Shown piece by piece: positions 1 through 5,728 of a stretch of DNA of 8,327 nucleotides. The position numbers and the translations under genes are program-made. Origin of the DNA: Deltaproteobacteria bacterium (GTDB lineage Bacteria > Desulfobacterota > Anaeroferrophillalia > Anaeroferrophillales > Tharpellaceae). The DNA lies in assembly GCA_030633185.1 (NCBI GenBank), contig DAOVTG010000103.1, positions 1 to 8,327 on the forward strand, in the 5' to 3' direction. Position 1 is the first letter of the stretch. Each line of letters opens with the position of its first letter. Under the pieces are notes generated by a model that was given only the letters and a program-made list of their open reading frames with translations, had not been told where the DNA came from and ran no database searches.

Positions 1-1
1 C

Positions 2-226
2 TCCTGTAAAAAAAATACCGTTCAAAACAACATCCTTCAGTACTCTCATATATTGCAGAACGACCTTAGCCAGTAACGGAAGTGATCGAAGAGCGTGGGT
101 TACATCTAGAACAACCTCATCCTTTTCACCAAGCTGGTCACACACCAAGTTGAAAATCTCCCAGATTTCCCCCTCACTTTTCCCATTGGGAATCAGAACC
201 GCTTGTATTTGGCAAGATAAATTCAT
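2..226 (-). pseudogene. Fragment of CRISPR-associated CARF protein, TM1812/Csx2 (Cas_DxTHG) family; runs off left edge
   Basis: The minus strand encodes 75 residues from an ATG at 226, still open at the window edge. The segment IPNGKSEGEIWEIF, then DEVVLDVTHALRSLPLL, a QYM helix and a final NGIFFTG strand follows the order of the TM1812/Csx2 family: a GKSE..IWEIF stretch, the D-x-T-H-G motif (here DVTHA, residues 41-45) and an RSLP helix. Family members are CARF-domain proteins associated with type III CRISPR systems, thought to sense cyclic oligoadenylate. In the family this block normally follows several tens of N-terminal residues, which are missing here. The ATG at 226 has no Shine-Dalgarno sequence. 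The frame stays open upstream into repeat A as far as a TAA at 359-361, so any longer product would be a chimera with the repeat. I infer a 5'-truncated gene. The 3' end is outside the window, so intact downstream coding cannot be judged. Family recognition is from memory of motifs. Confidence 0.75.
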
Positions 227-240
227 TTTAAGGAGACATT

Positions 241-390
241 GATGGCGTCGTAAAAAGTCCGATCTACTGCGCTGTTGTGGTTTTTCAGGCACTCGACATA
301 CTACATGTATGGTATCGCGCCTGAAAAACCACAACATCTTGTATATCGAAATTTTTACTTAGCCATCCCGTGACTTTTTACGAGGGCATC
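241..390 (+). repeat. Palindromic MITE-like element, copy A
   Basis: This copy is 150 bp, from GATGGCGTCGTAAAAAGT at the left to ACTTTTTACGAGGGCATC at the right; the two ends are imperfect inverted repeats of about 18 bp. The core is an 18-bp perfect inverted repeat, TGTTGTGGTTTTTCAGGC (273-290) against its complement (319-336). It encloses a loop conserved in copies B and C (CACTCGACATACTACATGTATGG...). Unlike B and C it has no obvious flanking direct repeat: GACATT on the left, AGAAAA on the right. It adjoins the truncated CARF gene. No transposase is encoded, so it would be a non-autonomous element moved in trans, by inference. Confidence 0.9.
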
Positions 391-400
391 AGAAAATAAC

Positions 401-430
401 TTGACAAATAAAAAAAATTCAGACGATAAT
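401..430 (+). promoter_or_regulatory. Sigma70-like promoter for the histidine kinase
   Basis: A perfect -35 hexamer TTGACA (401-406) is followed after 18 bp by GATAAT (425-430), five of six matches to TATAAT. It lies in an AT-rich stretch about 100 bp upstream of the kinase start and points toward it. The start of transcription would be near 437. Judged by consensus match only. Confidence 0.6.
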
Positions 431-442
431 GGCATTATTTAT

Positions 443-457
443 TATCATACTATGATA
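443..457. promoter_or_regulatory. Perfect 15-bp palindrome, candidate operator
   Basis: TATCATA-C-TATGATA is a perfect 7-1-7 inverted repeat located just downstream of the predicted transcription start of the kinase promoter. That is where a repressor site would block initiation. The binding protein is unknown, and AT-rich palindromes can occur by chance. Confidence 0.35.
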
Positions 458-488
458 TATTTTCGCAAAAGTTTTCACCCTCAAGAGT

Positions 489-526
489 GATGAACTCGTA
501 AAAAGTCGTGGAAAGGCTAAGTAAAG
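489..526 (-). repeat. Solitary end of the palindromic element family, partial copy D
   Basis: GATGAACTCGTAAAAAGTC followed by GGCTAAGTAAAG matches, over about 38 bp, the reverse complement of the right end of copies A and B (outer motif CTCGTAAAAAGT, inner motif GGCTAAGTAAA). The palindromic core and the other end are absent. It runs to four bases before the kinase ATG. It supplies both the in-frame TAA at 518-520 and the only purine-rich stretch (GGAAAGG, 510-516) that might act as a ribosome binding site. Confidence 0.7.
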
Positions 527-529
527 TTG

Positions 530-2413
530 ATGCAAAATCAAAATCAGACCCTGCTTAAACTTATCGATACGATTCCGGATCTTATCTTTTACCGTGACCT
601 TGACGGTACCTACCAGGCTTGCAACCAGGCCTATGCGAATTACACTGGAAGGCCTATTTCTAAAATCATCGGCCATAAGCTACACGATGTTCTGGATAAA
701 GAGGAGGCCGACAACTATCAAGAACTCGACCGAATTGTCATCGAAAGTGGTAAGCCACACCAGGCAGATATGTGGTTGCAGCACTCTGATGGAAACCCGC
801 ATCTCTATGACTCGGTGCGCACCCCTTTGCGCGATTGCCAGGATAGAATAACCGGGGTTGCTGGCATCTGTCGTGATATTACTGAAAGAGAGAACTTACG
901 CAAATTAGCCGAGGCTGAAGATTATAAGTACCTGGCCGTTCTCAAGGTCAACCCCAATCCGATTGTCATCTACAATATGCAAGGTGAGGTCGACTATGCC
1001 AATCCAGCCTTTATCAAGACTTTCGGCTGGACTATGGAAGAAATTAAAGACCGGAAAATGGACTTCGTTCCCGAAGAGAACTGGCCGGAAACCCTGGAGA
1101 TGATCAACAGGGCTAAACAGGGCGAAAGTTTCAGCAACATTGAAAGCCTGCGCCTCACTAAAAAGGGAGACAAGATTACAGTCAGTATCAGCGGTGCTAT
1201 GTATCGTGATGTCGACGGCAACCTGCAAGGCAGCGTCATCACACTAATAGACACCACACTCCAGAAGAAATTGGAGAACCAGCTCCAACAGGCCCAGAAA
1301 ATGGAGGCCGTAGGGACGCTGGCCGGCGGCATTGCCCATGATTTCAACAACCTGCTGACCGCTATCCAGGGACATATCTCGATTATCCAGCTAAAAACCG
1401 ACCTTGAACCGTTTTTAGAGAAAAAATTCTCCCGGATTGAAAAGATTATCGCCCGCGGCGCCAACCTGACTAAACAGCTTTTGGGCTTTGCCAGAGGCGG
1501 TAAATATCAGGTTGAAATCCTCGACCTCAACCAGGTTGTCAGCGACAGCCTAGAGCTCTTTGCCCGGACTCATAAGGATCTCACCATCAATACCAATCCG
1601 GCCCATGACCTTAAACGGGTTGAGGCTGATCACGGACAAATCGACCAAGTCCTCTTAAACCTCTATGTCAACGCCTGGCAAGCCCTGCAAAGCAACCGTA
1701 AGAGTACCAGACTGACCATCGAAACCAGCAACTTTGAGGTTGGCCACCTACATCACCTGGAACTGGTACCTGGCAATTACATAAGGATATCAATCTCCGA
1801 CAATGGCTGCGGCATGAATAAAGAGACCTTAAAACGTATTTTTGAACCCTTCTTCTCGACCAAACAACGAGACCAGAGCAGCGGTCTGGGCCTCTCTTCA
1901 GTTTACGGGATCATCAGAAATCACGGCGGTACAATTACAGCCTACAGTGAAATGGGAAGCGGTTCAACCTTCAACATCTTCCTGCCAGCAGTCGATAAAG
2001 TCGCTAAAAAGACGGAAAAGAACAACCTGAAGGTAGTAACCGGTAATAAAACCATTCTTCTGGTTGATGATGAAGCAATTGTCAGGGAGGTAAACCGGGA
2101 GATTCTCAGCGAGCTTGGATACCAGGTTATCGATATCTGTAACGGCCGCCAAGCCCTGGAAATTTACCGGGAGAAGGGAAATGAGATCGATCTTGTCATA
2201 CTCGACATGATCATGCCGGAAATGAACGGTGCTGAAGTTTTCAGCAAACTTAAAGAACTCAACCCGAAGGTCAAGGTTCTGCTCGCCAGCGGCTACAGCG
2301 TTGAGGGCCAAGCCGCTAAAATCATGGATCAGGGATGTAGTGGTTTCATTCAGAAGCCCTTTACAGTGGAGCTCTTGTCAAATAAGATAAATAAAATATT
2401 GATGGCTAAGTAA
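530..2413 (+). CDS. Hybrid sensor histidine kinase/response regulator (PAS-PAS-HisKA-HATPase_c-REC)
   Basis: This 627-residue protein has no membrane segment or signal peptide, so it is probably a cytoplasmic sensor. PAS domain 1 spans about residues 7-120 (IDTIPDLIFYRDLDG...GICRDITERE) and PAS 2 about 128-243. A short helical linker leads to the HisKA dimerisation helix with the phospho-acceptor His270 in GIAHDFNN. The ATP-binding domain has the N box (Asn381), the G1 box DNGCG (424-428) and the G2 box GLGL (452-455). A C-terminal receiver domain has the acidic DDE (513-515), phospho-acceptor Asp559 and conserved Lys609. All catalytic residues are present, so it should autophosphorylate and pass phosphate to its own receiver. 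No DNA-binding output domain or partner regulator is nearby. ATG530 is chosen over TTG527; the upstream TAA at 518-520 closes the frame. Because the protein begins directly at a PAS domain next to element end D, loss of an N-terminal sensor domain is possible. The last three codons and the stop lie in repeat B. Confidence 0.93.
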   Translation: MQNQNQTLLKLIDTIPDLIFYRDLDGTYQACNQAYANYTGRPISKIIGHKLHDVLDKEEADNYQELDRIVIESGKPHQADMWLQHSDGNPHLYDSVRTPLRDCQDRITGVAGICRDITERENLRKLAEAEDYKYLAVLKVNPNPIVIYNMQGEVDYANPAFIKTFGWTMEEIKDRKMDFVPEENWPETLEMINRAKQGESFSNIESLRLTKKGDKITVSISGAMYRDVDGNLQGSVITLIDTTLQKKLENQLQQAQKMEAVGTLAGGIAHDFNNLLTAIQGHISIIQLKTDLEPFLEKKFSRIEKIIARGANLTKQLLGFARGGKYQVEILDLNQVVSDSLELFARTHKDLTINTNPAHDLKRVEADHGQIDQVLLNLYVNAWQALQSNRKSTRLTIETSNFEVGHLHHLELVPGNYIRISISDNGCGMNKETLKRIFEPFFSTKQRDQSSGLGLSSVYGIIRNHGGTITAYSEMGSGSTFNIFLPAVDKVAKKTEKNNLKVVTGNKTILLVDDEAIVREVNREILSELGYQVIDICNGRQALEIYREKGNEIDLVILDMIMPEMNGAEVFSKLKELNPKVKVLLASGYSVEGQAAKIMDQGCSGFIQKPFTVELLSNKINKILMAK

Positions 2414-2551
2414 AAAGTTCCGATATCCTGCGTTGTTGTGGTTTTCCAGACACTCGACATACTACATGTATGGTCTCGCGCCTGAAAAACCACAACATCT
2501 TGTATATCGAAATCTTTACTTAGCCATCCCGTTACTTTTTACGAGGGCATC
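2401..2551 (+). repeat. Palindromic MITE-like element, copy B, with 7-bp target duplication
   Basis: This 151-bp copy runs from GATGGCTAAGTAAAAAG to ACGAGGGCATC, in the same orientation as copy A. It is flanked by the direct repeat AAATATT (2394-2400 and 2552-2558), as expected from transposition into an AT-rich target. The core inverted repeat (GTTGTGGTTTTCCAG... against CTGAAAAACCACAAC) and the CACTCGACATACTACATGTATGG loop match copy A. It lies between the convergent 3' ends of the kinase and the exported-protein gene and contributes the kinase stop codon TAA (2411-2413). Confidence 0.93.
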
Positions 2552-2568
2552 AAATATTAGGCACTTAT

Positions 2569-3378
2569 TTAATTCCGGCCAGGCGGGGTCATGTTTTTTC
2601 GAAATCCACGAAAATTTTGCGAGGGTGCGACAAAAGCCCTGAACTCTTCCTCCAAAACCCTGAGAGATTGCCCGCTGAAAAGCGAAGTTATTCTGAGTTG
2701 GGCTTTACTGCGGCCATTCTGGGAGACCACATAAGGTTGCAAAACCAAGCCGTAACGCCCCTCATTGCGGCATTTTTGCTGTAATGAGGCTACGGTTTTT
2801 TGATTAGACGCCGGCAGACTGAAAACCTGCAAACCGGTAAAAGTACTAAGTAACCGGGCAATAGAACGGGTCGCCTGACTGGTGAAATATGGATTGGGGG
2901 TCATGTTCTTTACCGGAGTAACATACAAAAGCACCGGGGACGGCAAAAAGACTCGATCCCCTTCCGTGAACTGACCATGCCCTTCATCCACCAGAGCTCG
3001 ATTAAGATGTCCAGACGCCTCACTAACGGTTACGGAGCCCCGATAGACCTTGGCGCGGCTCTCAACGCCACTCTCTAAATTCTCCTGCAAAGCTTCAAGC
3101 GAGTCTCCGAAAACCAACAATTCGGCTCCATAAGCTGGTACCAAGTCCCCGGAGAACTCAATGATCACCTCATTTTCCCCCGGCAGAAGAGCCACCACCT
3201 CACCGTTTGCGGCTAAATTGGCATTGAGTTTTTCAAAAAGCAACGCAAAAGCACTCTCTAAAGTAGCGGCTTGAGCCGTAGGAACCTTGAAAAACGTGAG
3301 ACTTAAGAGAAGCATCAGAACCAATCCAAACCAACGGCTGGCAACAGCTTCTCTTCGAAATCGTATAATTGCCACCAC
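2569..3378 (-). CDS. Exported protein of unknown function, last gene of the dapL operon
   Basis: This 269-residue protein has a clear signal peptide: a basic N-region (RFRR, 6-9), a hydrophobic core WFGLVLMLLLSLTFF (16-30) and a probable cleavage site AQA-A at 37/38. There is no lipobox Cys, so it should be periplasmic or secreted rather than a lipoprotein. After that come two beta-rich modules of the form G-x-V...V-x-I...G-x-x-L-x-V. The first is about residues 58-90, and the second ends in EGDRVFLP (about 139-146). This pattern is reminiscent of FlgT-like or CsgG-like envelope proteins. A mixed alpha/beta C-terminal half (ITSLFSGQSL) follows. I do not recognise the family with confidence and assign no function. 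The start is GTG, at 3378 or the adjacent 3375; no ATG comes before residue 22. It begins 3 bp after the dapL stop, which implies co-transcription and probably translational coupling. Confidence 0.75.
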   Translation of the reverse strand: MVAIIRFRREAVASRWFGLVLMLLLSLTFFKVPTAQAATLESAFALLFEKLNANLAANGEVVALLPGENEVIIEFSGDLVPAYGAELLVFGDSLEALQENLESGVESRAKVYRGSVTVSEASGHLNRALVDEGHGQFTEGDRVFLPSPVLLYVTPVKNMTPNPYFTSQATRSIARLLSTFTGLQVFSLPASNQKTVASLQQKCRNEGRYGLVLQPYVVSQNGRSKAQLRITSLFSGQSLRVLEEEFRAFVAPSQNFRGFRKNMTPPGRN

Positions 3379-3381
3379 TAC

Positions 3382-4563
3382 CTAGATCCCTAAAACTCTA
3401 ACAATTCGTTCACCAGCCTCATTGAGACGCTCTTCAGGAACCGTCAGGGAGATTCGAAAATAGCCTTCACCGGCGTCCCCGAAACCGTTCCCGGGGGTCA
3501 CCACGACCCCGGCTTTTTCGAGAAACATCGAGGAGATCTCGGCCGAGCTCATACCCTCAGGATTATTGATCCAGAGATAGAAGGTCGCCTTGGGAGAGGC
3601 CAGAGTAAAACCGGCCTGATTTAGAAAAGAGACCATCAGATCGCGACGCTTGCGATAGATGTCACTCATCTCTTTGACACATTGCTGATCGGCAGACAAA
3701 GCCGTAATCGCCGCCTCTTGAATCGCCTGAAAGGCTCCGGAATCGATATTGGTCTTGACTTTGCCTAAACCTGCAACAATTTCCCGATTACCGATCGCAA
3801 AACCAATGCGCCAGCCGGTCATATTGTAGGTTTTGGAAAGCGAATGGAATTCGACACCAACCTCTTTGGCCCCGGGAATTTCGAGAAAACTTAAAGGTTT
3901 ATAACCATCATAAGCCATCTCCGTGTAGGCGGCATCGTGACAAACAATAATATTGTAACGAGACGCAAATTCGACGACCTTGAGATAGAAATCATAATCA
4001 GCCACCGCTCCGGTGGGATTATTGGGATAATTTATAAACATCAATTTCGATTTTCCAGCGACCGCTTCCGGGATCGCGTCAAGATCGGGCAAAAAACCGT
4101 TCTTCTCCTTAAGCGGCATCATGTACGGTACCCCGCCAGCAAAGCTCGTGGCAACGGCATAAACCGGATAACCGGGATCGGGAACCAAAACATAGTCTCC
4201 GGGATCAACGAAGGCCAGCGGCATGTGAGCAATTCCCTCTTTTGAACCAATCAACGAAACGACCTCGGTAACCGGATCAAAAGTTACCCCGAAACGACGC
4301 TCAAACCAGTCCACCACGGCCTCTCGATACGAAAGCATACCAACATATGATGGGTATTGATGGTTCTCGCTTTTGGCCGCTGCCAGTTTAAGGGATTGCA
4401 CAATATGAGCCGGAGTCGGCATATCCGGATCGCCAACACCAAGATCGATAACATCAACTCCCCGGGCTTGAACCTCGGCTTTTTTCGCATCAATGGCGGC
4501 AAAAAGATAAGGCGGTAACTGTTTTATTCTCTCGGCATATTCAATATTGAGTTTTTTACTCAC
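3382..4563 (-). CDS. dapL: LL-diaminopimelate aminotransferase (class I/II PLP aminotransferase)
   Basis: This is a 393-residue fold-type I PLP enzyme. DapL transfers an amino group from glutamate to tetrahydrodipicolinate, giving LL-diaminopimelate in one step for lysine and peptidoglycan synthesis. Recognisable features are the N-terminal RIKQLPPYLFAAID helix, DLGVGDPDMPTP, the cofactor-site NYPNNPTG, DAAYTEMAYDG and the Schiff-base lysine Lys244 in SLSKTYNMTGWRIGF. The length is about normal for DapL (roughly 390-410 residues). The GTG at 4563 is preferred because AGGAG lies six bases upstream; the TTG at 4581 has no such site. It follows the ACT gene and repeat C on the same strand and is followed after 3 bp by the exported-protein gene. 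Related enzymes in this family act on branched-chain or aromatic amino acids. Given the oxidoreductase upstream, a catabolic aminotransferase role cannot be excluded, though DapL is the best call. Confidence 0.85.
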   Translation of the reverse strand: MSKKLNIEYAERIKQLPPYLFAAIDAKKAEVQARGVDVIDLGVGDPDMPTPAHIVQSLKLAAAKSENHQYPSYVGMLSYREAVVDWFERRFGVTFDPVTEVVSLIGSKEGIAHMPLAFVDPGDYVLVPDPGYPVYAVATSFAGGVPYMMPLKEKNGFLPDLDAIPEAVAGKSKLMFINYPNNPTGAVADYDFYLKVVEFASRYNIIVCHDAAYTEMAYDGYKPLSFLEIPGAKEVGVEFHSLSKTYNMTGWRIGFAIGNREIVAGLGKVKTNIDSGAFQAIQEAAITALSADQQCVKEMSDIYRKRRDLMVSFLNQAGFTLASPKATFYLWINNPEGMSSAEISSMFLEKAGVVVTPGNGFGDAGEGYFRISLTVPEERLNEAGERIVRVLGI

Positions 4564-4569
4564 TTTTTT

Positions 4570-4574
4570 CTCCT
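4570..4574 (-). promoter_or_regulatory. Ribosome binding site fixing the GTG start of dapL
   Basis: AGGAG on the minus strand lies six bases before GTG (4563-4561). This favours the GTG over the upstream in-frame TTG at 4581, which would place the site inside the coding region. Confidence 0.75.
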
Positions 4575-4598
4575 GAAACAAGCGCCTATATCAATATT

Positions 4599-4747
4599 GA
4601 TATACCCGTAAAATCACGGGATGGCTAAGTAAAAATTTCGATAGACAAGTTGTTGCGGTTTTCCAGGCGCGAGACCATACATATAGTATGTCGAGTGACA
4701 GGGAAACCACAACAACGCAGGATATCGGAACTTTTTGCGACGCTATC
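4599..4747 (-). repeat. Palindromic MITE-like element, copy C, with AATATT target duplication
   Basis: This 149-bp copy is inverted relative to A and B. On the minus strand it reads GATAGCGTCGCAAAAAGT at one end and ends in CGGGTATATC. The loop CACTCGACATACTATATGTATGG and the stem sequences match the other copies, though the stem now has several mismatches and the outer right end has diverged. It is flanked by the direct repeat AATATT (4593-4598 and 4748-4753); the identity extends to 11 bp, TATCAATATTG (4589-4599 and 4744-4754). It lies between the ACT gene and dapL and would therefore be transcribed within the operon as a long hairpin. Confidence 0.92.
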
Positions 4748-5174
4748 AATATTGGTAGATTTCGGCACCAAAGGTTTTGATCCACTGACTGCGCAAGATC
4801 TCTTTGGCTTTCTGAATATCGTCAACTTCAATAATCAGAATTGCATCATCACCTTTTAAAGTAATAAAAGGGTAAAGGGTTTCGACATTAACCTGAGCCT
4901 CATTTAAAGCCCGCAAAACCACGTTAAGCCCGCCTGGATGATCCGGGGTTCCGACCGCAATCACCTCTTTAGTATGCACGGCAAATCCATTAGCCATCAA
5001 CACATTATAGGCCTGTTCCGGAGTGTCAACGATGACCTTGAAACGATCAGGATCAAGCTCGGAACAAGCCATGAAACCTTTAATGTTAATCTGCTCTCGT
5101 TCTAAAATTTCACAGATCTGATTAAGCCGGCCAGGTGTATTATCAATTGCAATCGATAGTTGCGTAATAGACAT
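4746..5174 (-). CDS. Tandem ACT-domain amino-acid-binding protein
   Basis: This 142-residue protein consists of two ACT domains, at about residues 3-68 and 70-138. The first opens with the ACT hallmark IDNTPGRLNQICEILEREQINIKG. The second has the related PDHPGGLNVVLRALNEAQVNVETLYPF. ACT domains bind amino acids and regulate associated enzymes, and stand-alone double-ACT proteins of this size are typically encoded beside ferredoxin-dependent 2-oxoacid oxidoreductases and acyl-CoA ligases. The gene follows the gamma subunit after 20 bp and has GGAG seven bases before its ATG. I infer a regulator or sensor of branched-chain or aromatic amino acids for the upstream enzyme; the ligand cannot be read from the sequence. 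Its TGA stop lies at the very end of repeat C. Confidence 0.85.
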   Translation of the reverse strand: MSITQLSIAIDNTPGRLNQICEILEREQINIKGFMACSELDPDRFKVIVDTPEQAYNVLMANGFAVHTKEVIAVGTPDHPGGLNVVLRALNEAQVNVETLYPFITLKGDDAILIIEVDDIQKAKEILRSQWIKTFGAEIYQY

Positions 5175-5194
5175 AAAAAAACTCCAAAAAATAA

Positions 5195-5728
5195 CTAAAA
5201 AGTATACTCTGTGCCTTTAGCTACTGCCTTACGGCTTATTTCGACAAGTGATTTTTTCTTTCCCATAAGATATTCCAGGCTCTCAAAGATAGCGTCCAGA
5301 CTCGGCACCCCGGCCAATTTGGCAAAAGCGCCCAGCATCACCATGTTGGCCGACCGGTCATTGCCCAGTTCCAAGGCTATGTCATTGGCCGGAATCGCAA
5401 AAACTTCAATATCATTGCGTAAAGGAACCTCCTCCACAATCGAAGAGTTATAGAGTAATTTGCCTCCGGGTGCCAAACGATTGATAAAAGCCACAGCCGA
5501 CGGCTGATTGAGAGCCACCACAATATCGGGAGCTGAAGCTACCGGTGAAGCGATCTCTTCATCGGAAATCGTAAGCGTACAGTTTGCCGTCCCCCCCCGC
5601 ATGGCGGCACCATAGGCCGGCAGATAGGTAGCATGAAAACCCTGAAACATAGCGGCATTACCCATAACATTAGCGAGGGTCATAACCCCCTGACCGCCGG
5701 AACCGGCGCAAAGCGTCTTTACAATCAT
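5195..5728 (-). CDS. 2-oxoacid:ferredoxin oxidoreductase, gamma subunit (VOR/KOR type)
   Basis: This 177-residue protein belongs to the gamma (catalytic domain III-like) family of pyruvate/2-oxoacid:ferredoxin oxidoreductases. The N-terminal CAGSGGQGVMTLANVM (GSGGQG at 9-14) and YGAAMRGGTANCTLTIS (from residue 39) are the family's signature segments. Length is normal for a stand-alone gamma subunit. With the alpha and beta subunits and the small ferredoxin it forms the enzyme that decarboxylates a 2-oxoacid and conserves the electrons as reduced ferredoxin in the cytoplasm. The ATG overlaps the beta stop in an ATGA arrangement, a sign of translational coupling, with AAAGG-type purines upstream inside the beta gene. 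Confidence 0.92.
   Translation of the reverse strand: MIVKTLCAGSGGQGVMTLANVMGNAAMFQGFHATYLPAYGAAMRGGTANCTLTISDEEIASPVASAPDIVVALNQPSAVAFINRLAPGGKLLYNSSIVEEVPLRNDIEVFAIPANDIALELGNDRSANMVMLGAFAKLAGVPSLDAIFESLEYLMGKKKSLVEISRKAVAKGTEYTF

Noticed and set aside
231..253. Plus-strand AAGGAG followed by ATG at 242
   Set aside because: The frame is ATG GCG TCG TAA, three codons only, and lies at the end of repeat A. The Shine-Dalgarno match is on the strand opposite the CARF fragment.
994..1464. Minus-strand open frame of 156 codons inside the kinase
   Set aside because: It is the shadow of a well-supported kinase reading frame with every catalytic motif, and it has no domain pattern of its own.
2433..2642. 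Plus-strand open frame of 69 codons across repeat B
   Set aside because: It is made mostly of the repeat core and the antisense of the exported-protein gene. Similar translations appear from copies A and C because of shared repeat sequence, not coding.
241..4747. CRISPR array suspected because of the repeats and the CARF fragment
   Set aside because: The repeats are about 150 bp, dispersed kilobases apart and in both orientations, with target duplications. There is no regular repeat-spacer pattern in this window.
4591..4859. Several 60-70 codon open frames on both strands over repeat C
   Set aside because: They read through the palindrome and into the antisense or shifted frame of the ACT gene, with no start signals and no protein resemblance.
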